Positions 22,528-29,287 of a stretch of DNA of 31,810 nt are shown here, in pieces (position 1 is the first letter of the stretch; each line of letters starts with the position of its first letter). Source of the DNA: an uncultured Elusimicrobium sp. (GTDB lineage Bacteria > Elusimicrobiota > Elusimicrobia > Elusimicrobiales > Elusimicrobiaceae); assembly GCA_937891135.1 (NCBI GenBank), contig CALAFB010000050.1:1-31810 (forward strand), given 5' to 3'. The position numbers were made by a program, and so were the translations under genes. Under the pieces are notes generated by a model. The model had not been told where the DNA came from and did no database searches. It worked only from the letters and a program-made list of their open reading frames with translations.

Positions 22528-23615
22528 ATGCCTAACCCTTGAAAAAGTACTGTAAGTAAGCCGGTCATCACAATCATCCACACAATAGAATATACTACGG
22601 CATGAGTCGTGGCTGCCCCTACACTATCTGCATTACGCCCACAGTTTACCCCAAAATAACACCCACATAAAGCGACTATATAACCAAAAACAACTCCATG
22701 AAAAATACCTACCAGGAAATGGTTCATATAAAAAGAATTGAGCGTGTATTTAATATATTCTCCTAACGGAATATCCCAAAATACCACACACACAAAACAT
22801 CCGCCTAATATCCCCATAAAGTCAGCCAATAAAACCAAAATAGGCATTGAAAGGATCAGTGCATTAATACGAGGTAATACCAAAAAGTCCGTATGAGAAA
22901 TCCCCATCGTCTGTAAAGCATCTAATTCCTCGTTAACTTGCATGGTCCCAATAGTAGCGGCATAGGAGGCCCCGGTCCTACCTGCCATAATAATACCTGT
23001 CATCACCGCCCCCATAATGCGCGTCATCCCGATAGTGACCAAACTAGCCACATAAATTTGTGCACCAAAAGTTTTGAGTTGTATGGCACCTACAAAAGCC
23101 AAAATAAGCCCCACCATAAAACTAATCAGCGACACAATTAAGATAGATTTAGGCCCACAATCGGATAGAATCAACCAAAAGTCCTTGCTGCGATAAACAG
23201 CATTCCCTGTCAGTTGTCTCCCCCAAGAAATGATACATTCATGAATAAAATAAATCCCTTTCCGGGTACAACCCCAAAAGGTAATGCCCCATTGTCCAAT
23301 ACGTTCTAAAAAGGAATTTTCTGGGGGAGGTGTTTCCTCTTGCTTAGCAGGAACCTGGAACGCCAATCGAAGGAGCTGCTCCATCCCCTCCGGTAGGTGC
23401 GAATAAATAATGTTTTCTTGAGGAACCGATCGTAATACGTTAAAAAGTTCAACTACAAAATCCGTTGTCCAAGAGGTAACATCTTTTCCAATGAGTTGTA
23501 TTTTTTTATTACTTAGTTCAGCAATCGAAAGGTCAATGGATTGAGTACCGTCCAAAACACCTTTTAAAATACAAATAATGGAATTACCTTCTCTTTTAAT
23601 CTCAGTCATATCCAT
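22524..23615 (-). CDS. MlaE-family lipid ABC permease with N-terminal STAS domain
   Basis: The 363-residue product has two parts. Residues about 1-75 (IICILKGVLDGTQSIDLSIAE ... VTSWTTDFVVELFNVL) fit a STAS-like domain, which in E. coli is a separate MlaB protein. From about 95 the MlaE permease follows, with several membrane helices and the conserved GAIQLKTFGAQIYVASLV, MTGIIMAGRTGASYAATIGTM, ELDALQTMGI and FGYIVALCGCYFG segments. It should form the membrane channel of the MCE transporter and bind the ATPase. ATG at 23615 or 23609; no strong ribosome site is visible. It heads the operon permease > ATPase > MCE > lipoprotein. Confidence 0.93.
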   Translation of the reverse strand: MDMTEIKREGNSIICILKGVLDGTQSIDLSIAELSNKKIQLIGKDVTSWTTDFVVELFNVLRSVPQENIIYSHLPEGMEQLLRLAFQVPAKQEETPPPENSFLERIGQWGITFWGCTRKGIYFIHECIISWGRQLTGNAVYRSKDFWLILSDCGPKSILIVSLISFMVGLILAFVGAIQLKTFGAQIYVASLVTIGMTRIMGAVMTGIIMAGRTGASYAATIGTMQVNEELDALQTMGISHTDFLVLPRINALILSMPILVLLADFMGILGGCFVCVVFWDIPLGEYIKYTLNSFYMNHFLVGIFHGVVFGYIVALCGCYFGVNCGRNADSVGAATTHAVVYSIVWMIVMTGLLTVLFQGLGI

Positions 23616-23622
23616 AAGATTA

Positions 23623-23781
23623 TCAATTTTTCAACTTAAAAGTAAATAATTCCCCCCAATTTGCACTCATCTGGCCCCATAAACGGGTTTTAGAGCCAAT
23701 ACCCAGGGGGGTCCTCCTATGTGTGGTATGCTTGGCACGTGGGGACGGAATTTCCAAAAATCGCTGATCTCTGCTACGCAC
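23623..23781 (-). other. Short open frame directly upstream of the permease, status unclear
   Basis: From a GTG at 23781, 52 codons run to a TGA 8 bases before the permease ATG; the frame stays open to a stop near 23846. The C-terminal text is GSKTRLWGQMSANWGELFTF-like and Trp-rich. No ribosome site, signal or known domain is seen. It could be a leader peptide, the eroded end of a gene, or chance. Confidence 0.2.
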
Positions 23782-23870
23782 TTGTGAAAACCGAACTAGC
23801 CAAAACCTATAGATAATAACACCGGGCGCTAAAATGCAGTATAAAAACTATGGTACACTATAGTGGACAC

Positions 23871-23904
23871 GCGCTCGTCGGTAGTTGGGCGCACCTAGAG
23901 GGCG
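23871..23904 (+). pseudogene. Condensed tRNA-Lys/tRNA-Glu remnant
   Basis: GCGCTCGT is the first 8 bases of tRNA-Lys, GGTAG matches its D loop, and TGGGCGCA matches its last bases with one change. The two ends still pair as an acceptor stem (GCGCTCG/TGGGCGC). It is followed directly by CCTAGAGGGCG, the 3' end of tRNA-Glu. The roughly 34 bases thus summarise the two-tRNA operon by internal deletions. Confidence 0.65.
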
Positions 23905-23918
23905 TTCGCTTTTAATAT

Positions 23919-23947
23919 ACCCGCTTTAAAAAAGAGCGGGTTTTTTT
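23919..23947 (+). terminator. Terminator inside repeat B
   Basis: ACCCGCT and AGCGGGT pair around an A-rich loop, followed by TTTTTTT. There is no gene before it on the plus strand apart from the tRNA remnant. Confidence 0.8.
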
Positions 23948-24291
23948 ATTATTTCTCGTCGACAAATCCCCCCTTTTTACGCATTTTCCTAAAACCCCAA
24001 AAATCGCTTAATTTTGGACACATTTGGCACAATTTTGGACACTATAATTTTGCCATTTTCTCGACGAGGATTTATAATTTTGAAAGCAAAAAGTGGTCAC
24101 AATAATAGCCAAAAAAGCGCCAAAACCGCTTAGTTCGATTCCATAGCAGAGCGTTATACATTTTTGGGTTCTCGACAAAGAAGTATAAAAACTAATAAAA
24201 CTTTTTGGCAAAACTATGAATATAATGGTCACAGTTTGGACACTATAACGGCACAGTTTTTCCCGTCACAAAAAGGAATTTTTGCGACTTT

Positions 24292-24326
24292 TATAGTGAC
24301 CATTCTACATACTTGTGGACACTATA
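24292..24326. repeat. 11-base inverted repeat with 13-base spacer (copy 2)
   Basis: TATAGTGACCA, 13 bases, TGGACACTATA: one mismatch within the arms. Same geometry as 11985-12019. Confidence 0.75.
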
Positions 24327-24468
24327 GCAAAATGCCAGAAAGTAGTGATTTGGCAAAAAAAGCAAAATGAGCAAAATTAGCAAAGAAGTGTATATTGTTA
24401 GTGGACCCTTATGGTACACTTTAACACTAAAAAGTTCGAGAGCTAATATAATATCGAACCGCCCTTTT

Positions 24469-24503
24469 TATAGTGACCATTCTACATACTTTTGGGCACA
24501 GTA
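24469..24503. repeat. 11-base inverted repeat with 13-base spacer (copy 3, one arm degraded)
   Basis: TATAGTGACCA, 13 bases, TGGGCAC then AGTA instead of TATA. The left arm and spacer nearly equal copy 2 (ATTCTACATACTT). Confidence 0.65.
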
Positions 24504-24510
24504 TGGTATA

Positions 24511-24531
24511 AAGAAAACCGCCCTTGCGGTT
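24511..24531 (-). terminator. Terminator of the redox/accessory cluster
   Basis: On the minus strand, AACCGC-AAGG-GCGGTT is followed by TTCTTT. It lies 22 bases after the stop of the NTF2-like gene. Confidence 0.7.
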
Positions 24532-24552
24532 AAGCAAGAGAGGCTAGGTGGG

Positions 24553-24900
24553 TTAATAAGTGGAAGCTACTATCTTTTTAAATTTATTATCTTTGGATAA
24601 CTCTACATCAAACTGTAACCGCCATGTGTGTTTACCTCCACCATACACCGCCGCAAGTACTTTGCATCTGCCTATAAAAGTGTATTCAGTTTGTGGAAGT
24701 ATTTCTATGTCGCTGTAGGCATAATAATTTAATGTGCCGTCTTGTATGGCGCGTAAATATTCTTGTTTATTCTGATGAGTGCCCGTCATGTGAACAAGCT
24801 CAAAATCATCCGAGTGCAACTCACTTAAAGCAGGGATATTCTTGGCTACCATATACCCAAACATTTTGTCGTACAGTTCTTTTATTTGTGTTACGTTCAT
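24553..24900 (-). CDS. NTF2-like (SnoaL/DUF4440-type) small protein
   Basis: The 115-residue product has the NTF2-fold pattern: an N-terminal helix pair (QIKELYDKMFGYMVAKNIPALSEL), then SDDFELVHMTGTHQNKQEYL, then beta strands (DIEILPQTEYTFIGRCKVLAAVYGGG; WRLQFDVELSKDN). The fold serves as a small-molecule binding pocket in isomerases, dehydratases and many proteins of unknown role. It has no signal peptide. It overlaps the acetyltransferase gene by 4 bases (ATGA) and is the last gene of the accessory cluster, followed by a terminator. Specific function cannot be stated. Confidence 0.8.
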   Translation of the reverse strand: MNVTQIKELYDKMFGYMVAKNIPALSELHSDDFELVHMTGTHQNKQEYLRAIQDGTLNYYAYSDIEILPQTEYTFIGRCKVLAAVYGGGKHTWRLQFDVELSKDNKFKKIVASTY

Positions 24901-25460
24901 TTTTTCGCTATGGTTTTTACAATTCGGGCAGGGTTTCCAACCACAACCGTATTATCCGGCACATCTTTGGTTACAATACTGCCTGTACCTACAATGGCAT
25001 TTTCCCCGATTGTAACCCCGGGTAAGATATTAACTCGTGCGCCAATCCATGCGTTTTTCTTAATGTGAATCGGCTTTGTTTTTAGCACACGGATATTGTT
25101 CGGCTCGTGGTTTACCGTAAATAACCCTACTTCCGGCCCGAGCATTACACCGTCCTCAATCGTAATCCCGCCTAAACTCATCACCGTAAGCCCGTGATTA
25201 GCAAATACATTTTTTCCAACACGCAGACAATTGGCTAAATCTACTTGGAAAGGCGGCGTAAAAAACGAGCCGTCTTTAATTTGTCCGTTTAAGAGTTCGT
25301 TTTCCAATGCTATTATCTTTTGGGTATCGCTTGGGTCCGTGGAGTTTATTTGCCAACACAAATGACGGCATTTTTTCATTTCTCCGTGCGCTTGTTTTTG
25401 ATACTCCTCGTCGCGAATATCAATTGCTTCGCCGTTATGTAATCTTTCAAAAATATTCAT
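24897..25460 (-). CDS. Maltose/galactoside-type O-acetyltransferase (hexapeptide repeat)
   Basis: The 187-residue product has an N-terminal helical segment (MNIFERLHNGEAIDIRDEEY) typical of Maa/LacA enzymes, then a left-handed beta-helix of hexapeptide repeats (VFANHGLTVMSLGGITIEDGVMLGP; WIGARVNILPGVTIGENAIVGTGSIVTKDVPDNTVVVGNPARI). The catalytic His is in VNHEP (family form N-H-x-P). These trimers move acetyl from acetyl-CoA to sugars or other hydroxyl groups in the cytoplasm. It lies 4 bases after the ferredoxin gene and overlaps the next by 4. The natural acceptor is not deducible. Confidence 0.93.
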   Translation of the reverse strand: MNIFERLHNGEAIDIRDEEYQKQAHGEMKKCRHLCWQINSTDPSDTQKIIALENELLNGQIKDGSFFTPPFQVDLANCLRVGKNVFANHGLTVMSLGGITIEDGVMLGPEVGLFTVNHEPNNIRVLKTKPIHIKKNAWIGARVNILPGVTIGENAIVGTGSIVTKDVPDNTVVVGNPARIVKTIAKK

Positions 25461-25464
25461 AAAA

Positions 25465-26127
25465 TCATCTCTTGTATTTTTTTATCAATTTAAACTTAAT
25501 GCAATTTTTCGGGCAAGATGTTACACACTTCATACAGTTAATGCAGTTAGGATGCCGGACAAACTTTTCGCTCTCAACCGCAATGTTCATCTGGCACACT
25601 TTATTACATAGTCCGCAATGTACGCATGTTTTTTCTTGCCGGACTATCCCAACCGGACGCAGTACACTCCACACGCCCAGCGAAGCCCCTTTCATACAAA
25701 AATAATTGCAGAAAGGCCTGTCTGTAAAGAGTGCAGCCATAAGGAATAAAATCAGCACCGAGCCATTGACCCAATCCCATGCGCCCGCAGCTACGCTATG
25801 CTCAAAAAAGAAGCGACTGTTTAAGACGGCAAGGACGATATTGACCATACTTAACCCGTAGAGAAAGTAGCGAAGCAACTGCGCGTATTGTTGGTATTTT
25901 TGCGGAAGTTTGAAACGGGGGATACGGATCTTGTTAGCTACCCACCCAATCCACTCTTGTACCGAGCCAAAAGGACAAAGCCATCCGCAGAAAAACACAC
26001 CGAAAAACAGTATCGTAATCCAAATTTTCTGCCCGATACTATCGGCAAACGGCATAAAGGGCAAAAACAGGCCCGCCATAAAGCAGGCCTGTACGATAAA
26101 GCGTAACGGTTGCAGATATTTTTTCAT
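25465..26127 (-). CDS. Membrane-bound 4Fe-4S protein (NapH/YccM-like)
   Basis: The 220-residue product has about four membrane helices (about 8-27, 34-50, 84-104, 120-136) and two paired-Cys motifs at the membrane side, CGWLCPFGSVQEW and CNYFCMKG, which are hallmarks of NapH/NosR/RnfB-linked quinol-type ferredoxins. Two classical 4Fe-4S motifs follow near the C-terminus: CVHCGLCNKVC and CINCMKCVTSCP. It probably passes electrons between the membrane pool and a soluble partner. The next upstream gene is a lipoprotein flavodoxin with no gap (stop and start adjacent), so a partnership is plausible but inferred. Confidence 0.9.
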   Translation of the reverse strand: MKKYLQPLRFIVQACFMAGLFLPFMPFADSIGQKIWITILFFGVFFCGWLCPFGSVQEWIGWVANKIRIPRFKLPQKYQQYAQLLRYFLYGLSMVNIVLAVLNSRFFFEHSVAAGAWDWVNGSVLILFLMAALFTDRPFCNYFCMKGASLGVWSVLRPVGIVRQEKTCVHCGLCNKVCQMNIAVESEKFVRHPNCINCMKCVTSCPKNCIKFKLIKKYKR

Positions 26128-26748
26128 CTAAAACCCTAGTTTTTTAAGCCAGGAGTCCACTTTAAGTTGGGAACCTTCGTGGTCTCTTTGTGCCTCGTGG
26201 CCGTAAATAGCTAGCCCGCTTAAAATATCCGCCTTTGTGGTCTTTTTGACACTGCTGGGGATAGATGACAAACCGCTTCCTTCATGCGTAACAAACGGGG
26301 CTACTTTTTTGCCTGTCCAATCGTACTGTTCCATAAAAGTGTAAAGTACCATCGGGTAATCGCTCCACCAGTTCGGCCCACCGATAAACACGGTACCATA
26401 GTCCGCAAAGTTTTCTACTTTACCGCTGATTTCAGGGCGAGCATTGGCTTTCTTTTCCTGTTGGGCCACCTGCGTTAAGGGCATATATTGCGTGGGATAA
26501 GTATCATTTTTTAATTTAATCTCAAACAAGTCCCCACCTGTTTTGGCGGCTATCATTTTGGCGATAATGGCTGTGTTGCCTTCTTTAATGTTGCCCACGC
26601 TATATTGCTCCCCGGTGCGGGAGAAATAAACCACCAACACCTTTTGATTTTTGGGGGACGTTTGGGTGGCAGATTCCGCCGTTTGGGGCTTGGCATTACA
26701 CGCTACAGTAAAGCACAAAGCCAGTAAGCATAAACTTAGTTTTTTCAT
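26128..26748 (-). CDS. Exported flavodoxin-like lipoprotein
   Basis: The 206-residue product starts MKKLSLCLLALCFTVAC, a signal sequence with a probable lipobox (Cys17). After a Gln/Thr-rich linker, the flavodoxin fold begins (KVLVVYFSRTGEQY, with the FMN phosphate loop SRTGEQ). GNTAIIAKMIAAKTGGDLFEI, IGGPNWWSDYP (the FMN-stacking region) and APFVTHEGSGLSS follow. It resembles the cytosolic flavodoxin at 27599 in these same motifs, so the two are likely related by duplication. Flavodoxins normally stay in the cytoplasm, so export is notable. It sits next to the membrane ferredoxin. Confidence 0.88.
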   Translation of the reverse strand: MKKLSLCLLALCFTVACNAKPQTAESATQTSPKNQKVLVVYFSRTGEQYSVGNIKEGNTAIIAKMIAAKTGGDLFEIKLKNDTYPTQYMPLTQVAQQEKKANARPEISGKVENFADYGTVFIGGPNWWSDYPMVLYTFMEQYDWTGKKVAPFVTHEGSGLSSIPSSVKKTTKADILSGLAIYGHEAQRDHEGSQLKVDSWLKKLGF

Positions 26749-26756
26749 AGTATCTC

Positions 26757-27587
26757 CTATTTGGTGGGTTTAAGCGGCCCGTAAAAGAAAGAAGCCGTTG
26801 CACCGCCGTCAATTAAAAAGTCCGAACCTGTAATAAATGCCCCAGCTGGACTCATAACCAGTTCCGCAAGGGTTGCTACTTCATCAGCCGTCCCGGGGCG
26901 GCCTGCAGGACATTTGGCAAACATATTTTTGTAGAAATCCCCACGCGGTCCGTTAAACTCATCTAACGCAAGCGGAGTGACAATAATTCCCGGTGAAATA
27001 GAGTTAATGCGTGCTTTGCGTGCTCCCCATTTAACCGCCTCTGCCATCACACGTTTCCCGTTGCACCGTTTGGCAAGTTGATACGCGTGCAAGGTGTCTT
27101 TAATGTTTTGCGGTTGTAAGACGGGTAAGTTTAAGAGTTCTTCGGTAGGCGTAGTAGCCAGTTGCTCATCGATTTCCGCCCCTAATGCGGGCATACGGTA
27201 ACCCGATTGGCTGGAAATGGTAACACCTGTTCCACCCTCTTTAATCACTTTGCCGACTTCTTCTAACAGGACCGCCGTTCCGTACAAATCCACTTTCAAA
27301 ATTACGTCAATGGGAGCTTGGCTGGGCGACACTCCTGCGGCATTAATAAAGTGTACAATCTCGCCGTATTTTTGTGCCTCGCTAATTAAGTGCAGGATGG
27401 ACTGTTTAGAGGAAATATCCGTTTCATACGCGCGGACATTAAAGCCCGCCTCATTCATAATTTGGGCAATTTTTTCAGCGTTTTTTAGGTTTTTATCGCC
27501 TAAAATAATTTGTTTGCCCATTCCTACACGCCGGGCAATTGCCATACCGATTTGTCCGGCCCCTGTCCATAAAATTACATCTGCCAT
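26757..27587 (-). CDS. SDR-family NAD(P)-dependent oxidoreductase
   Basis: From MADVILWTGAGQIGMAIARR the product has 276 residues. TGAGQIG is the glycine-rich dinucleotide motif, HFINAAGVSP is the NAAG strand, VTISSQSGYRMP holds the catalytic Ser, and AYQLAKRCNGKRV the Tyr-x-x-x-Lys pair. The long insert between Ser and Tyr (about 40 residues) is larger than in a standard SDR. RINSISPGIIVTPL and GSDFLIDGGATASF are standard C-terminal motifs. The ATG at 27587 has an AGGAG site and is preferred over 27623, which lies inside the upstream flavodoxin gene. Substrate unknown. Confidence 0.93.
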   Translation of the reverse strand: MADVILWTGAGQIGMAIARRVGMGKQIILGDKNLKNAEKIAQIMNEAGFNVRAYETDISSKQSILHLISEAQKYGEIVHFINAAGVSPSQAPIDVILKVDLYGTAVLLEEVGKVIKEGGTGVTISSQSGYRMPALGAEIDEQLATTPTEELLNLPVLQPQNIKDTLHAYQLAKRCNGKRVMAEAVKWGARKARINSISPGIIVTPLALDEFNGPRGDFYKNMFAKCPAGRPGTADEVATLAELVMSPAGAFITGSDFLIDGGATASFFYGPLKPTK

Positions 27588-27598
27588 AAAATGCTCTC

Positions 27599-28117
27599 CT
27601 ATTTTACTTGCTCTTTGGCCCACGCGGATACTTGTGCTTGGCTACTTTTGGCGTCGCTACCGTGAACGGCCAAACATTTGCCGAAAGTGGCCCCTGTGCA
27701 AAGTTTTTTAAGGTCACGCTCGCTATTGCCCAGTCCGCTCCCTTCGTGTGTCATAAGCCCCATTACTTTTTTACCCATAAAATCTAATTTTTCCAGTTGC
27801 GTAAATACGGCCATCGGGAAAGTACCCCACCAACACGGCCCGCAAACAAACACATTATCGTAAGCGGAAATGTCCGTGAGGTATTTTTTAAGTTCGGGGC
27901 GGGCATTAGCGCGGATTTCTTCTTTGGCTTCTTCCGTGCAGGTAGTGTAATCAGCCGCATACGGTTTGACGGTATCCACTTCAAACAAATCTCCTCCGAC
28001 CGCTTGCTTAATATATTCTGCTACTACTTCCGTATTACCTTTTTCAATAGAGCGGATAGAACCGCCGAAATAGTTTTGCCCTTTGCGCGAATAATAAATA
28101 ATTAAGTTCTTTGACAT
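27599..28117 (-). CDS. Cytosolic flavodoxin-family protein
   Basis: From MSKNLIIYYSRKGQNYFGGS the product has 172 residues and no signal peptide. The FMN loop is SRKGQNY; GNTEVVAEYIKQAVGGDLFEVD, VCGPCWWGTFPMAVF and GLMTHEGSGLGNSERDL complete the flavodoxin pattern shared with the lipoprotein at 26128. It likely shuttles electrons or acts as a small NAD(P)H-dependent flavoprotein. AGGAGG lies before the ATG; a promoter-like pair lies at 28134-28164. It starts the operon flavodoxin > SDR > lipoprotein flavodoxin > membrane ferredoxin > acetyltransferase > NTF2-like. Confidence 0.92.
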   Translation of the reverse strand: MSKNLIIYYSRKGQNYFGGSIRSIEKGNTEVVAEYIKQAVGGDLFEVDTVKPYAADYTTCTEEAKEEIRANARPELKKYLTDISAYDNVFVCGPCWWGTFPMAVFTQLEKLDFMGKKVMGLMTHEGSGLGNSERDLKKLCTGATFGKCLAVHGSDAKSSQAQVSAWAKEQVK

Positions 28118-28133
28118 AATTCCTCCTAAATTT

Positions 28134-28164
28134 ATTGTACCAGTTGGAGTAAGATTCAAGTCAA
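28134..28164 (-). promoter_or_regulatory. Putative promoter of the flavodoxin operon
   Basis: Minus strand: TTGACT, a 19-base spacer, and TACAAT preceded by TGG (an extended -10). The spacer is long, so confidence is moderate. Confidence 0.5.
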
Positions 28165-28169
28165 GTATG

Positions 28170-28191
28170 GGGCCGCAGTTTCCTACGGCCC
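28170..28191 (-). terminator. Hairpin between aldo-keto reductase and flavodoxin genes
   Basis: GGGCCGTAG-GAAA-CTGCGGCCC on the minus strand, a 9-bp stem with a GAAA loop. No T-tract follows, so it may slow rather than end transcription, or protect the upstream message. Confidence 0.5.
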
Positions 28192-28200
28192 ATAGTTTAA

Positions 28201-29193
28201 TTAGAAAGCACCTGTTTTAATGTGCGGCACGTACGGGGCTTCTAATGCTTTAATCGTTTCATCAGACAGTTTAATATCCAAAGCACTTACAGCTTCTTCT
28301 ACGTGCTTGGCGTCCGTGCAACCCACGATCGGAGCCGTAATGTAGGGTTTGGAAAGCATCCACGCTAAGGATACTTGCGCCATGGTATAACCTAATTCTT
28401 TAGCGATTTTTTCCAAATTATCCACTACCTTTTTGTCTTCGGCCTGCGTGGCACCCCATACCATGGGAGATACTCCGTCAATTTTACTACGCTTTGTTTG
28501 CGTTCCCCATGGGCGGGTCGTGCGGCCAGCGGCTAATGGGCTCCATGGTACTACACCGATTTTGCGGTCCATACATAGCGGCATCATCTCGCGTTCTTCT
28601 TCACGGTAAATTAAATTATATTGGTTTTGCATGGTAATAAATTTTGTCCAACCGTGTTTTTCGGCAATGTTATTTAAGCGTTCAAACTGCCACGCAAACA
28701 TACTGGAAGCACCGATATAACGGGCCTTGCCGCTTTTAACTACGTCGTGCAACGCTTCCATAATTTCTTCCATAGGAGTATTAGGGTCTAACCGGTGGAT
28801 TTGATAGAGGTCCACATAGTCCATACCCAAGCGTTTTAAGCTGTGGTCTATTTCGCTCAAAATAGCTTTACGGGAAGACCCGGAGCCGTTGGGCTTGCCT
28901 TCGCGCATGGCAAAGTTAACTTTGGTGGCCACTACAATATCGTCGCGGTTTAAGCCATACTCTTTAATCAAACGTCCGGTAATTTCTTCGCTTGTACCTA
29001 ATTGATAGACATTGGCCGTGTCAAAATAGTTAATGCCCAGTTCTACGGCTCTCTTGAAAATGGGTTTGGCATCTTCAAAATCCTTAGCCCAAGGGAAAAC
29101 CCCGTTTTCGCTCCCTGGTTTGCCAAAACTCATACAACCTAAACAAATGCGAGATACATCTACCCCGCTATGACCTAATTTTACATATTGCAT
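28201..29193 (-). CDS. Aldo/keto reductase
   Basis: The 330-residue TIM-barrel enzyme reduces carbonyls with NADPH. The catalytic tetrad is visible: Asp and Tyr in YFDTANVYQLGTSEE, Lys in VVATKVNF, and His in YQIHRLD. Other family text includes RLGMDYVDLYQIHR, ARYIGASSMFAWQ, QNQYNLIYREEEREMMPLC and VPWSPLAAGRTTRPWG. AGGAGG precedes the ATG, and an extended -10 (TGCTATAAA) lies upstream in the intergenic region. It is divergent from the LysR gene, so it is the best candidate target of that regulator. Full length; substrate unknown. Confidence 0.95.
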   Translation of the reverse strand: MQYVKLGHSGVDVSRICLGCMSFGKPGSENGVFPWAKDFEDAKPIFKRAVELGINYFDTANVYQLGTSEEITGRLIKEYGLNRDDIVVATKVNFAMREGKPNGSGSSRKAILSEIDHSLKRLGMDYVDLYQIHRLDPNTPMEEIMEALHDVVKSGKARYIGASSMFAWQFERLNNIAEKHGWTKFITMQNQYNLIYREEEREMMPLCMDRKIGVVPWSPLAAGRTTRPWGTQTKRSKIDGVSPMVWGATQAEDKKVVDNLEKIAKELGYTMAQVSLAWMLSKPYITAPIVGCTDAKHVEEAVSALDIKLSDETIKALEAPYVPHIKTGAF

Positions 29194-29249
29194 AAACGCC
29201 TCCTGTGGTTTGGATATTTATAGCATAGCGGTTTTTTAATATAAAAGTC

Positions 29250-29281
29250 CAATTGAAATATGTTATAATCAATTGAAATAT
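29250..29281. promoter_or_regulatory. Direct repeat CAATTGAAATAT (x2) in the divergent promoter region
   Basis: Two exact copies of CAATTGAAATAT start 20 bases apart (29250 and 29270), around a TATAAT at 29264-29269 that faces the LysR gene. The 20-base (two-turn) spacing fits regulator binding on one face of DNA. Likely operator for the LysR protein, by inference. Confidence 0.5.
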
Positions 29282-29287
29282 TTTATT

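Larger units (their letters stand above)
23838..23970 (+). repeat. Dispersed repeat B: tRNA remnant plus terminator
   Basis: It matches repeat C (20187-20320) nearly base for base in most parts: AGTATAAAAACTATGGTACAC, GTGGACAC, tRNA-like part, TTTTAATATACCCGCTTT, terminator, CAAATCCCCC. A TTCTCGTCGACAAA box follows the terminator, as after the real tRNA operon (CCTCGTCGACA). Confidence 0.85.
24040..24505. repeat. Repeat-rich block B2 (R2 and R1 segments in swapped order)
   Basis: R2 is at 24207-24326 and R1 at 24361-24419; in block A the order is R1 then R2. Over R2 the two copies are about 85-90% alike by eye. Several TGGACAC and GTGACC boxes and three CTCG(TCG)AC boxes are also present. 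Together with 23838-23970 this forms a gene-free stretch of over 900 bases between the permease and the NTF2-like gene. Confidence 0.8.

Noticed and set aside
24001..24360. Insertion sequence or transposase in the repeat-rich region between the Mla operon and the NTF2-like gene
   Set aside because: No frame shows transposase motifs and no terminal repeats with a target duplication were found; only short inverted repeats are visible.
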